Of a DNA stretch of 64,000 nucleotides, positions 48,463 to 57,457 are shown one piece after another (the stretch's first letter is position 1; the number at the start of each line of letters is the position of its first letter). This DNA is from JAZKFP01 sp040386355 (GTDB lineage: Bacteria > Pseudomonadota > Gammaproteobacteria > Pseudomonadales > UBA6940), in contig JAZKFP010000050.1 of assembly GCA_040386355.1 (NCBI GenBank), positions 1-64,000 of the forward strand, written 5' to 3'. Position numbers and translations under genes: made by a program. The notes below the pieces were generated by a model. That model had not been told where the DNA came from. It made no database searches and was given only the letters and a program-made list of their open reading frames with translations.

Positions 48463-48701
48463 GTGCTTATCGCTCCCGCCTGACTAGTTGAAGTGCGGGA
48501 TTGCTGTGCAAAATATTTTTCTAACTCGGCAAGGTCATAACGAACAGCTTTGCCAAGTTTGATAAAGGGAGGGCCTTCACCACGCATACGCAGGTTTTGC
48601 CAATGACGCGGGGAAGTGTCTGTCATTTTTGCCAATCGACGTTCATCGACAAGGCGGGGGGAAGTTAAATTTGCAGAAGAAGTTAAATCATAGTGGTTCA
48701 T
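48453..48701 (-). CDS. AlpA-like/excisionase-type HTH regulator
   Basis: 82 residues from the ATG at 48701 (AGGTG upstream); two earlier in-frame ATGs lack a ribosome site. The pattern VDERRLAKMTDTSPRHWQNLRMRGEGPPFIKLGKAVRYDLAELEKYF is a MerR-like HTH_17 domain of AlpA/excisionase proteins, which activate the integrase or satellite genes. First gene of the minus-strand satellite operon. Its translation start lies under a hairpin (48703-48737). Confidence 0.82.
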   Translation of the reverse strand: MNHYDLTSSANLTSPRLVDERRLAKMTDTSPRHWQNLRMRGEGPPFIKLGKAVRYDLAELEKYFAQQSRTSTSQAGAISTCI

Positions 48702-48702
48702 G

Positions 48703-48737
48703 GATGCACCTATTGTCATGGAAAACTCAGGTGCATC
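48703..48737 (-). promoter_or_regulatory. 5' leader hairpin covering the ribosome site of the AlpA-like gene
   Basis: In the minus-strand transcript GATGCACCT pairs perfectly with AGGTGCATC (plus-strand 48703-48711 and 48729-48737) around a 17-base loop. The 3' arm contains the Shine-Dalgarno AGGTG and ends one base before the ATG. Closed, it should lower translation initiation. Equally, the 9-bp dyad could be a protein-binding operator. Confidence 0.5.
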
Positions 48738-48857
48738 TTTTTCCATTTAAGCTTTAATGATTTTCTACTACGGTTTAGTGCAAGCCACTTCACCCTACTT
48801 CCCTGTCTTACAGCTACATTTGCTGAAAATTAAACATGTAATTTTAAAGGCTTTAAA

Positions 48858-49730
48858 ATGGCATCAAAAAATATTTGCAATAATTCAGACTTTAATCACG
48901 AAAAAAGATTGAAACTTTTTGCATGGTTAGCCACAATCTTGAGTTTAATAGTAATTGCTATATATATTGGTTTCTTTAATTATCATAAAATTCCCATATC
49001 CAAAGACGCATCCACCTGGGGACAACTCGGCGATTTTTTTGGTGGGATTTTAAATCCAATTTTTGGATTTACATCTTTAATTGCTTTGCTTTATTCCATC
49101 AATTTTCAAGTAAAAGAATTGAAATTGTCACGGGTGGAAGTTGCAAAGACCTCTGAAGCTTTGGTTGAACAACATAAGACAATGAAAATTCAGAATTTTG
49201 AAACAACCTTCTTCAGTTTGATTAAATCTTTTCATGACAGTAAAGAATATATAAGATTTGGCCAAAAAAATTCCGACCCAAAATTTCCATACTTTGGAAA
49301 TAATGCTTTTACAGCGCACTTTAGAAAAACATACTTTATAAATGACGTAGCATACAAAAAAATGCCAATACTAGATGCTATAAAGATATTTGAGGATGAG
49401 TTTATAACAGAAAAGAACTCGGGAAGTAATTTGAAACCTTATTTTCAGCATTTATATTTTATACTTGAATATTTACAAAAAAGTAAAATAGAAAATCAGG
49501 ATTTTTATGCAAAAATTATTTATTGCCAACTTTCACAAGAAGAGCTTTTCTTCATTTTGCTTTATTTTATATCTGAACAATCTAGCCATGAATTTAAAAG
49601 CATAATCATTCGTTATCAATTTTTAGAAAATCTTCCAGAGTTAATTCCAAACACTGATGAATTTGAGAATTACATGCAACAACATCTAAAAGAATCTATT
49701 AGAAAATTTCCTAATGTATATAATTTATAA
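48858..49730 (+). CDS. Putative phage abortive infection protein (putAbiC-like), membrane-bound
   Basis: 290 residues. Two N-terminal transmembrane helices (about 18-40 and 58-78) surround the stretch STWGQLGDFFGGILNPIFGFTSLIALLYSINFQVKEL, which is the hallmark of the putAbiC family of predicted membrane abortive-infection proteins. The C-terminal part is cytoplasmic (NFETTFFSLIKSFHD ...). Transcribed divergently from the AlpA operon, as cargo genes in satellites often are. Activity against phage is inferred from the family. Confidence 0.82.
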   Translation: MASKNICNNSDFNHEKRLKLFAWLATILSLIVIAIYIGFFNYHKIPISKDASTWGQLGDFFGGILNPIFGFTSLIALLYSINFQVKELKLSRVEVAKTSEALVEQHKTMKIQNFETTFFSLIKSFHDSKEYIRFGQKNSDPKFPYFGNNAFTAHFRKTYFINDVAYKKMPILDAIKIFEDEFITEKNSGSNLKPYFQHLYFILEYLQKSKIENQDFYAKIIYCQLSQEELFFILLYFISEQSSHEFKSIIIRYQFLENLPELIPNTDEFENYMQQHLKESIRKFPNVYNL

Positions 49731-50697
49731 TTCTTGTTATTCTTAAAATAACTTCAGAACGATTTAGGCTTGCATGAAATCCATCTTGTTTAATCCAGTA
49801 AAGTTTTTTTTGTTCTGGATCATATTTTTCAACAATACAAGTTCTATCATTTTGAATTAAGTCATCAAATAAAGTATTTTTATTCAAACTTACATTTTTT
49901 GATACTGTATAACGAATTGATTCTAATATGGCCTTATTTAACTCATCTGCTCGCATACGGATTTTTGAAAAGATTGTTTCATCATAAAACAATAAGTTAT
50001 TATTCTTTGCATTCTTAACAATAGGAGCCAGTGTTTTTAGATAGTCTTCTGTTTTTAAGATTTCATCTTTAAGAGCACAAAGATGTTTTTTGCAAATATT
50101 TAAGTGAGGATAAACATATAGTTGGGAATTCAAATATATAGGCTTTAACTGCTTTAAAAAAATACAGTCTGCAATTATCAACTCTTCAATGTCATAATGA
50201 AGCAACTCGAAAAAACCTCTACTTCCTTTTCTACAAGCTGCCTCAATGTCATTTTTAGCTGAAGTAGTTTCCATCTGCATTTTTGGATCGTTCAAATCTG
50301 GTAAAATTTTAAGTTTTTCAGCTTTCAGCAGAGTCATTTTCAATTTATCTAAAGAGGCATTCCAAAAATCAGTCTGATTAGAAAAATTATTTTGCATAAA
50401 TTGCAAAAAAGCCTGGTGATATTTCAAATTAGCAAAATTTTCTAAACTCATTCTTATTTGAAATTCTTCAAGCTCATATATTGGGGGGTGGTTATATTGA
50501 ATATGAAGATTCACATCATTTAATTTAACTAATAACTGTATTTTTTTATGGAGATGCAAACGTAAAATATATTCTTCAGTAAATTCTTCACCATAAGTTT
50601 GGCGCCACTTCTTAGAAAGGTCAGGCAAGGTAAGATACGGCAGCTCAGGAATAAGATTTTTTATAGGTTTTTGGCTTACTTTATCTTCATCTAACAT
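49711..50697 (-). CDS. Hypothetical protein, 328 aa, satellite cargo
   Basis: Unrecognised soluble protein. The N-terminal 60 residues have LPYLTLPDLSKKWRQTYGEEFTEEYILRLHLHKKIQL, similar in look to a small DNA-binding module; the remainder is helical. Convergent with the putAbiC-like gene (20-base overlap). It sits between that gene and the integrase, another cargo position. Confidence 0.5.
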   Translation of the reverse strand: MLDEDKVSQKPIKNLIPELPYLTLPDLSKKWRQTYGEEFTEEYILRLHLHKKIQLLVKLNDVNLHIQYNHPPIYELEEFQIRMSLENFANLKYHQAFLQFMQNNFSNQTDFWNASLDKLKMTLLKAEKLKILPDLNDPKMQMETTSAKNDIEAACRKGSRGFFELLHYDIEELIIADCIFLKQLKPIYLNSQLYVYPHLNICKKHLCALKDEILKTEDYLKTLAPIVKNAKNNNLLFYDETIFSKIRMRADELNKAILESIRYTVSKNVSLNKNTLFDDLIQNDRTCIVEKYDPEQKKLYWIKQDGFHASLNRSEVILRITRIINYIH

Positions 50698-50830
50698 TCG
50701 TTAATTTATCCTAGTCATTCCCCAAATGACTTAATCATACCTCCAACTATTTTGATTTTAAAAGCGTTGTTAAACAAATTATTTTTGGTGTGCAATTATT
50801 CGCACACGTATTAATTTTCGCGATGTTTCA

Positions 50831-52051
50831 TCATGCTTTTATGTGCTTCTGTGTGGCGCTGAGTGCAATAACTTCCGCCGTCTCACCCAACCCCGCCAAG
50901 CCCAGTAATTTTTTTCCATGGTCTTCTAGTGCGGTGCGAACGTGGTTTTCTCCAAACCGTGCATAGACTGCTGTCGTTGATTGGCTCGAATGATTTAAGA
51001 CGCGGCCGATTAAATGCAAACTATTTCCTGATTGTGCAAGCCAACTTCCAACGGTTCTACGTAAGTCATGCAAGCGTACGTCTTCAACTTCTGCTTCTTT
51101 TCGAACACGACGCCACGGTTTATCAATATTGACGAGATGATGGCCTTCTTTTAATCCAGGGATAATATAGGGATTACCTTCTAAAATCGGTGTATTGCGT
51201 AAAACTTCGAGTGCCGCTTGACTGAGAGGAATGTAGTGCGTTCTATCGGCCTTAGTTTCAGGTATTTTTAATTCTTGCCGATGCCAATCAACATGTTGCC
51301 ATTCAGCGCGTAGAATTTCCGCTTTTCGTGCGCCGGTTAATAAGTACAACCACAAAGCTTGTTTTGCATAAAGGTTGCTTTCGTTATCAATCGCTTTGGC
51401 AAGCTTCGGTAATTCTTCTGGCGTTATCCATCGATCCCTTTTTTTCTCTTTGTACGATTCAATACCAAAAGCTGGATTTTTCATACCATCGGGTAGAAAT
51501 CCCCATTGGCTTGCAAGATTAAACATTTTAGAAATTAGTGCGACGACTCGATTGGCTTCGTAGGGATATTTCGTACCAATTTTTGAATGCAGGTGTGCCA
51601 CGTCTGAATGACGAATATTTGCAGCTTTTAGATTTCCCCATTTTGGAAGTAGATATCGGTTGATGCGTTGGGCATCGGTTTCCCAAGAACGTTTTTTTGG
51701 TTTGGCGTATCGTTCTATGTAGTGCTCGCACAACTCTTTCACGGTTTCACTTTTTCTTTTGTCTTGAATCATTTCCAATGGATCAATTCCATCTCGAATC
51801 TTAACCAGATAACGACGCGCGTCTTCTTTGGCCTTGTCGAGTGTCATAGACCCAAAGGTGCCAAGAGACATAAGTCTTTTGCGACCATTGAAGCGGTAGG
51901 AAAGAATAAAAGATTTACGCGAAGGTTTATCACCAACCTTTGGAAAGATGCGCACACCAAAACCGGAAATGACTTCGTCCCAAATTACGCAGCGGCTTTT
52001 TCCATCGCCTTGATAAATGGCAGCATCAATAACTCGTTTTGTGAGAGCCAT
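50831..52051 (-). CDS. Tyrosine site-specific recombinase (island integrase)
   Basis: 406 residues from the ATG at 52051 (GAGG at -8). The N-terminal DUF4102-type arm-binding domain (MALTKRVIDAA... GFGVRIFPKVG) is followed by the core-binding and catalytic domains with LTGARKAEILRAEWQHV (Arg), HDLRRTVGSWLAQSG (His-x-x-Arg) and LNHSSQSTTAVYARF (His, Tyr nucleophile). This P4-type integrase class targets tRNA 3' ends; here the attR repeat lies 178 bases upstream of the start. It should excise and integrate the 6.9-kb island. Confidence 0.96.
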   Translation of the reverse strand: MALTKRVIDAAIYQGDGKSRCVIWDEVISGFGVRIFPKVGDKPSRKSFILSYRFNGRKRLMSLGTFGSMTLDKAKEDARRYLVKIRDGIDPLEMIQDKRKSETVKELCEHYIERYAKPKKRSWETDAQRINRYLLPKWGNLKAANIRHSDVAHLHSKIGTKYPYEANRVVALISKMFNLASQWGFLPDGMKNPAFGIESYKEKKRDRWITPEELPKLAKAIDNESNLYAKQALWLYLLTGARKAEILRAEWQHVDWHRQELKIPETKADRTHYIPLSQAALEVLRNTPILEGNPYIIPGLKEGHHLVNIDKPWRRVRKEAEVEDVRLHDLRRTVGSWLAQSGNSLHLIGRVLNHSSQSTTAVYARFGENHVRTALEDHGKKLLGLAGLGETAEVIALSATQKHIKA

Positions 52052-52228
52052 ACATAACCTCAATCCTGTTTTATAAAAAGACTAAAGTGGTGACTTTCTT
52101 CTGGAGTCACCACAAAGTCACCAGGAAGGAGAGTTTATGAGGTAAAACAAGGTAAGTAAATAGTAGATAAAGTACTGTTTTTATAGGGTTTTATGAAAAT
52201 CATGATGATGCAAGAAACCAGGGTTCTG

Positions 52229-52277
52229 TGACTACGAATCATGTGGTCGGGAGTTCGAATCTCTCCAGGCGCACCAT
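52229..52277 (+). repeat. attR of the 6.9-kb island (49-bp tRNA-Arg 3' repeat)
   Basis: Identical to 45355-45403. It is only the 3' part of tRNA-Arg, so it is an attachment remnant and not a second tRNA gene. Confidence 0.95.
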
Positions 52278-52311
52278 TAAATTTTACGTTTTTTATGCTT
52301 TTCCAAATTCT

Positions 52312-52527
52312 CTAGTTTTTTTCTAGAGACTCCGGCTTGTGCGCTGCTTGTTTTTCTGTCTTATCACTTTTCACTAAATATTTTGGATCTTCTTTAGAAG
52401 CCGTTATTTTTTGACTTTTAATTTTGATATCTGAAGTAACTTTCTTAACAACTTTCCCCTGCGTTTCTCCTTGTGAAGTATTCCAAGATACTTTGTCGCC
52501 TTTTTTAAATGTTTTACCTTTGCTCAT
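52312..52527 (-). CDS. DUF2945 (hypervirulence-associated TUDOR-like) protein
   Basis: 71 residues from the ATG at 52527 (GAGGA upstream). FKKGDKVSWNTSQGETQGKVVKK is the family signature, a small SH3/TUDOR-like barrel; the tail is Lys/Asp-rich. Widespread in bacteria and fungi, function not established. First chromosomal gene beyond the island. Confidence 0.85.
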   Translation of the reverse strand: MSKGKTFKKGDKVSWNTSQGETQGKVVKKVTSDIKIKSQKITASKEDPKYLVKSDKTEKQAAHKPESLEKN

Positions 52528-52651
52528 AAAAAAATCCTCATAGATTTCCCAACTGAACAACAATTTCTAGTTTTTTTATATTAGTTCTTCTGCTGGTTAG
52601 CGCACATGCAAATCTAAAAGAACTTATTTATGTTTCTTAAAAATTTACTAT

Positions 52652-53413
52652 TTATTGCAAATTAGTTGAAGATTCCCATGGTTGCAATGCAACAATCTTT
52701 AGTACTTCACCCGTTTTTTTATCCATAATTGCTGTAAGATTCTCATAGGGTGCTTTTACCGCAAGGAAACCCACTTCTACACCCATATATTTTTTTTCGA
52801 GATTTTTAATTTTATTTTTTTGCGATGGATTAAAAGAATGTAAATCAGATATTGATGCAATATGCGATTTCACTGTTTTCAATTCACTTTTATATTCCAC
52901 ATAATATTTTGGCAAAAAAGGTAAATCATCCCCGCCATTTAATGCGCTGAACATTAGTTCAGAACGCTCTTCGGGATCGTCGGGTAATTTTGCTGCAATT
53001 ATTCGGTATCCAAAAATTGGGTTTCTTTTAAATTGCTCGTTACTTACTTGCTCAAATTTTTCTGGCGTTAATTCTTTGGCTTGAACTAAATCAAATCGAT
53101 CTACATTGAATACCAAATAGGCGGGTCGACTTAGATAAACGGTATACACACCATAAAACAAAGCACTCAGTTGAATAAGTGCCACAATGCACAAATCCCA
53201 TTTCAATTCTTTCTTTTTTGGGTTGTAAATAATAAAAGTAATTAAAGGTCCAAGCGTGACATCGACAGCTAGGATAATCCAAAAAATGGTAAAGACGTTT
53301 GTGGCGCGATCTAGTGGAGGTGGATACCAAACACCAAATACTAACGCACTGAATATCAGTGCAATAATTAAACAAATACCAAGATGAATGGATGCCGCGC
53401 GAAGTCGAATCAT
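52652..53413 (-). CDS. Type IV pilin accessory protein, TfpX/TfpZ-like
   Basis: 253 residues. N-terminal transmembrane helices (about 8-30, 38-62 and 75-97) with FGVWYPPPLDRATNVFTIFWIILAVDVTLGPLITFIIYNPKKK, the known pattern of TfpX/TfpZ proteins that assist assembly or stability of a cognate type IVa pilin. The C-terminal domain is periplasmic (residues about 100-253). Found with pilin genes, as here, where two pilins follow upstream beyond a methyltransferase gene. Confidence 0.85.
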   Translation of the reverse strand: MIRLRAASIHLGICLIIALIFSALVFGVWYPPPLDRATNVFTIFWIILAVDVTLGPLITFIIYNPKKKELKWDLCIVALIQLSALFYGVYTVYLSRPAYLVFNVDRFDLVQAKELTPEKFEQVSNEQFKRNPIFGYRIIAAKLPDDPEERSELMFSALNGGDDLPFLPKYYVEYKSELKTVKSHIASISDLHSFNPSQKNKIKNLEKKYMGVEVGFLAVKAPYENLTAIMDKKTGEVLKIVALQPWESSTNLQ

Positions 53414-53542
53414 AGTGATCTCAGAAATTGGAGAATATAATTTTGGAGAGTAGAACCACTAAAAAAGTAGTCCTACTTTCATGAGAAATCCAAGTATGAA
53501 GAGATAAAAATTAGAAGGTCGTTATAACCGACTGAAAATCAA

Positions 53543-55549
53543 TCAAAGCTGATGAATAAAATCATTTTCATCCATGCCATATACAGCCATAATCGCTTCT
53601 TGATACTCCCGTCTATTGACTCCTAATAAACGTCCAATCGTTAAAGAAAAATCTTTTAGTTCTTCAGATTTCATACACGTTAGACCAAAGCTGCTACAAA
53701 AATTTTTGTAAATGTTTTTAAGATGTTTATGCTCAGCTTCAGATTTTTGGTAAAAGCTTGCAAAGAACACGCTGAATAATACATTAAGCGATACACAATC
53801 TACATCAAGCTTGGTTAAAAACAATTCTAACGATGATGATAAAAAGTAGTTTTTTGGCATCCACAAAATCCAATCGCCAAAAATAATACATATTAGATGT
53901 TCATCAAATTTGGCTTTAAATTCTTCAAATGATTTTTTTTCTTCTTTCTGAAAATAATAAGGCTGGATAACTATTGAAGGTGCTGGCATATTATTTAAAA
54001 CTTTTAATGCCCAGCTCGAAAGATATTCTTGACCTACAATAGCGATCGTTATATTTTTATTTGATTCTGAAACATCAAATGATTTAGAATTTTTAACAAC
54101 AATTTTTTTAGTATTCTTTATTAATACATTCGGCAAGGAAGTCATATCATTCAAATTAATCTTGAGAGCTTCTGCCAAGTTAGGATCTTGAATAGATTGA
54201 TTGATTTCAAACTTTAATTTTATTTTATTTTTAGATTTTTCCTGCTGTATAGCACCAAGCATAGCAATCTCTTTAATAATCACTTTACATTGTTGCGCTC
54301 TAATTCGACTTATTTCGATTCCAGAATTATGAGCGGGAGCAGTTATCTCAGTAAATTTAAGATCACTTGGTATCAAAGATGAAGAATCAACCATCTTAGG
54401 TAATAAATTTTTCTTTACGCGCTCATCCAAATCATCTTTTACAAGATAATTCATCGTCCAAGCAGCATTTCCAAATTCAAAATGATTTCGATCAGAAAAA
54501 TCTAAATTAAATCGTTCCAACAGAATAGGTAAATTTTTTAACTCTTCCCCTTGCCAGAAAACTTGCGTTTCAAAGGCTGAATGAAACTTATCTGAGTTGG
54601 CACGAACAGAATGAAAATTTATATTTTTTGCATTATGGTTTAAAGATTTCAAACTTAATGCCGAAAAATAACCACCACAGTAAGAAATCATTGGAACAGT
54701 CGTCGATTTTTGAAAAACGTCTGACATAATAAACATTTTTTGACCGGAAACTTTTCCAAAATTTGACAAAATACGATCAAAACCTGCGCAATATTGAAAC
54801 ACATCAGAACTTTCAAAGTCATTTAGTAGATTAATCGCTTTAATATTTGAAAAGGATTGATCTTGTATTATTTTCCAGGAACCAGTTTGATTTATCCATT
54901 GACATAATTTTTTCTGATCAAATGTAGTTTCATCTTTTAAAAAAGCATCTTCTAACACAAAAATTTCAGTTTCTTTTCCATTTTTGCGAAAATAATCTTT
55001 AGGTAAACTATCAATAAAATAATTGCCAAGCAAAATAGTCATATCATCAGAGGTTGGATTAAGCTTCTTTAAATACTCATCAATTTGATTTATATCTAGC
55101 ACATGATATAAAACTTCAAACTTAGGGGTATATTTAAAATCTTTCAAACGTTCCTGAATATGCTCGACGCTTAAAGCACTTTGGTCAGTAATATAAAAAG
55201 AAACTTTAATGTCTTGAAAAATAGGTAAAAAAGCTTTCAAATATCGGATAACATTTTCACTCAACCGACCATGACCTGAACCAAGTTCAATAATACGAAT
55301 GTGCGAGCCTTCGATTAAAAGATTATTATTTTTTAAGTCTATAACAGCGGCTGCAATTAATTTTGCGTATTTTTGACCCACACTATAATTTGAAGAAATG
55401 GCATTCGGAGTAACATGTTTGTCGAATGTCTCAATACCTTTAGCTTGGTAGTAGGTATTACTAATGGACCAGATTTTAGATTGCGAGAAAGGTACGAGTG
55501 ACTGTGTGTTTTCTGTAAGTTCGACATCAGATTTAGATAATGAAACCAT
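53543..55549 (-). CDS. Large protein with SAM-dependent methyltransferase domain
   Basis: 668 residues from the ATG at 55549 (AGGGC upstream); a TTG at 55570 adds seven. Residues about 70-200 have a Rossmann methyltransferase fold with motif I IRIIELGSGHGRLSEN and a later ILLGNYFIDSLP, reminiscent of the MidA/NDUFAF7 class. The remaining 450 residues are not recognised. There is no signal peptide. The size and unusual C-terminus suggest a lineage-specific enzyme, possibly an effector, located between pilus genes. Confidence 0.6.
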   Translation of the reverse strand: MVSLSKSDVELTENTQSLVPFSQSKIWSISNTYYQAKGIETFDKHVTPNAISSNYSVGQKYAKLIAAAVIDLKNNNLLIEGSHIRIIELGSGHGRLSENVIRYLKAFLPIFQDIKVSFYITDQSALSVEHIQERLKDFKYTPKFEVLYHVLDINQIDEYLKKLNPTSDDMTILLGNYFIDSLPKDYFRKNGKETEIFVLEDAFLKDETTFDQKKLCQWINQTGSWKIIQDQSFSNIKAINLLNDFESSDVFQYCAGFDRILSNFGKVSGQKMFIMSDVFQKSTTVPMISYCGGYFSALSLKSLNHNAKNINFHSVRANSDKFHSAFETQVFWQGEELKNLPILLERFNLDFSDRNHFEFGNAAWTMNYLVKDDLDERVKKNLLPKMVDSSSLIPSDLKFTEITAPAHNSGIEISRIRAQQCKVIIKEIAMLGAIQQEKSKNKIKLKFEINQSIQDPNLAEALKINLNDMTSLPNVLIKNTKKIVVKNSKSFDVSESNKNITIAIVGQEYLSSWALKVLNNMPAPSIVIQPYYFQKEEKKSFEEFKAKFDEHLICIIFGDWILWMPKNYFLSSSLELFLTKLDVDCVSLNVLFSVFFASFYQKSEAEHKHLKNIYKNFCSSFGLTCMKSEELKDFSLTIGRLLGVNRREYQEAIMAVYGMDENDFIHQL

Positions 55550-55691
55550 TGGATTGCCCTGCTGCAACAAATAAGGATGACGGTTAGAATCGCAGGGCTA
55601 AAACTTTCTATCTAGGATGAAATAGCGGTGTTACGTAGTGAAGCGTTATTTAATTTTTCAACGTGTTGTTACTATCCGTTTTTCTTAAACA

Positions 55692-56174
55692 TTAAACCCG
55701 GCAGTTAGCAGGACGAAATTGGCTTTCAACAGTTCCCGATGTGCAATTCCAATTAATTTGTGTGCCAGGCAATAGTGTGGATAAATCTGCTGGAACAGGC
55801 GAAATTAAAACCGTGTTTTCACCGTCGGGTAATACAGATGTTTTATAAGTAATAGTTATTAATCCAGCATCGTCACTCGTTATTGAATCCACATTTAAAT
55901 TTTCACTTAATTCTGAAGTATTCATTAGAGTCGCACTGATGGCGTTACAGCTTGCTAAATCATCGCATCGCATACTACCAGGCCCACGCGCCTGAAATGT
56001 TTCAACAATCGCAAGCTTTAATGCACCTGACATAATTAAACCTTCGGATACTTTTGCTCGAATTGTATATTCCTGATAAGTGGGCATTGCGGCTGCAGCC
56101 AGAACTCCAATAATTGCTACTACTATCATTAATTCAATTATCGTAAAACCTTTTTGGACTAGTGGCTCAATCAT
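55692..56174 (-). CDS. Type IVa pilin, second copy
   Basis: 160 residues. The prepilin motif QKG|FTIIELMIVVAIIGVLAAAAMPTYQEYTIRAKVSEGL is intact, with a short leader of about nine residues cut after Gly. C-terminal cysteine pair region (NWNCTSG ... PANCRV). Similar throughout to the upstream pilin, so the two are tandem paralogues that arose by duplication. AAGGAA precedes the ATG. Confidence 0.93.
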   Translation of the reverse strand: MIEPLVQKGFTIIELMIVVAIIGVLAAAAMPTYQEYTIRAKVSEGLIMSGALKLAIVETFQARGPGSMRCDDLASCNAISATLMNTSELSENLNVDSITSDDAGLITITYKTSVLPDGENTVLISPVPADLSTLLPGTQINWNCTSGTVESQFRPANCRV

Positions 56175-56312
56175 AAAAAAATTCCTTTAAAGTTTTTTAG
56201 AATTTTCCATGGGACAGCAAATAAAAACCTTCCTATTTGAAGAATAATCGTTAATAAAAAAACTCATGAGAGGTAAGTCACATTGGTACAAGATTAATTA
56301 TCAAACCACAAG

Positions 56313-56349
56313 ATATAAAAAAACCCGTGTAACTTACATTACACGGGTT
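56313..56349 (-). terminator. Rho-independent terminator of the first pilin gene
   Basis: AACCCGTGTAA (56322-56332) and TTACACGGGTT (56339-56349) form an 11-bp stem; on the minus strand it is followed by a T-run. It lies 18 bases after the pilin stop and before the second pilin, so the two may be transcribed separately. Confidence 0.85.
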
Positions 56350-56367
56350 GGTATTATTAATTAATTA

Positions 56368-56838
56368 TTATGTGCGGCAAGAAGCTGGACGAAATTTTTG
56401 CTCAACTGTTCCTGTATTGCAAGTCCAGTTAACTTGTGAGCCGGCACTCGCTGCTGCATTTAAAGCTACGCTTGGGACTAAAAGAACTGTGTTTGCTGTT
56501 GATGGTACAACACTAGCGTTATAAGAAATTGTAACTGTACCTGCATCTGACACAACAATTGTATCAACATTTCGAGTAGCAGCCATTTGTGAAATACCCA
56601 ATGTTTGACATGCAGCGGTCATTGGTGAACATGTCATTGTAGATGGACCTCTGCTTTGAAATGTTTCAATTAATGCCGTTTTAACTGCCGCGCTTAATAC
56701 TAAACCTTCAGATACTTTTGCACGAATGGTGTAATCCGAATACGCAGGAATAGCAACTGCAGCCAAAATACCAATAATTGCAACCACGATCATTAATTCG
56801 ATTAATGTGAAACCTTTTTGGATTTGTTTCATTTTCAT
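56368..56838 (-). CDS. pilA: Major type IVa pilin (PilA-like)
   Basis: 156 residues from the ATG at 56838 (GAGGA upstream); the frame from 56895 is not supported. Leader MKMKQIQKG cut before FTLIELMIVVAIIGILAAVAIPAY; conserved Glu5. C-terminal cysteines (CNTGTVEQKFRPASC) form the usual disulfide loop. A sigma-54-type promoter sits upstream (56914-56930). Pilus functions include adhesion, twitching and DNA uptake. Confidence 0.93.
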   Translation of the reverse strand: MKMKQIQKGFTLIELMIVVAIIGILAAVAIPAYSDYTIRAKVSEGLVLSAAVKTALIETFQSRGPSTMTCSPMTAACQTLGISQMAATRNVDTIVVSDAGTVTISYNASVVPSTANTVLLVPSVALNAAASAGSQVNWTCNTGTVEQKFRPASCRT

Positions 56839-56913
56839 AATAAATTCCTCAAATAACTTCAGGGGGGTCTTTGGGGTGAAACTGTGCACATGCACGAACT
56901 CAAGGTAAGTAAT

Positions 56914-56930
56914 AGCAAAGCGCGAGCCAA
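56914..56930 (-). promoter_or_regulatory. Sigma-54 promoter of pilA
   Basis: On the minus strand TTGGCTCGCGCTTTGCT fits the -24/-12 consensus TTGGCACG-N4-TTGCA with GG and GC at the correct 12-base spacing and two mismatches. It lies 76 bases before the pilA start. Pilin genes of gammaproteobacteria are commonly driven by RpoN with PilR. Confidence 0.75.
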
Positions 56931-57109
56931 GTCATAAAAATTATTTAAGGCGTTGTTTTTTAAGGAACAATATTTTCAATATAATTTTTTTGTACGATTG
57001 GAAATAAAAAATTAAGAGCGGACTTGTCAGGATGTGACAAAGTTGTCAGGTAAGAACGACGTTTTGTGTCAGGCAGTATTATCCAGCTAATTTCTAAAAT
57101 GGATTAAAC

Positions 57110-57343
57110 CTATTTTATCAGTTGCCATCTTGCTTCAATGGTATCGGCGGATAAATCAGCTCCACAATCCCATTCAATAAAATATTTTCCATTTTTAACT
57201 TTTTTAAAATTTTTTAGTTCCTTTAATGGCAAGAAAACTTCTGATTCCAGATAATGCGTTATATTAAACAATCCAGATCGAGCGTCTTCTGAGGTTACAT
57301 GCAATGTAAAATCATCTTTTGGAATAATGTGCGTAATAATCAT
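57110..57343 (-). CDS. DUF2442 protein
   Basis: 77 residues. The pattern GLFNITHYLESEVFLPLKELKNFKKV ... IEWDCGADLSADTIEARW matches DUF2442, small proteins often encoded beside DUF4160 partners in toxin-antitoxin-like pairs. No partner is seen here. No clear ribosome site. Confidence 0.75.
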   Translation of the reverse strand: MIITHIIPKDDFTLHVTSEDARSGLFNITHYLESEVFLPLKELKNFKKVKNGKYFIEWDCGADLSADTIEARWQLIK

Positions 57344-57457
57344 TGATTCATACCAAGCTTATTTGTTCAGCAAATTTAAGCATTTCAAATAACTCTTCTT
57401 AAGTACGTTATTTTTGATAAAAAATAGGAAAACATAATTCTTAGATTTCTAAATCAG

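Noticed and set aside
52229..52277. Second tRNA-Arg gene
   Set aside because: Only the 3' part of the tRNA is repeated; there is no 5' half, so it is the attachment repeat.
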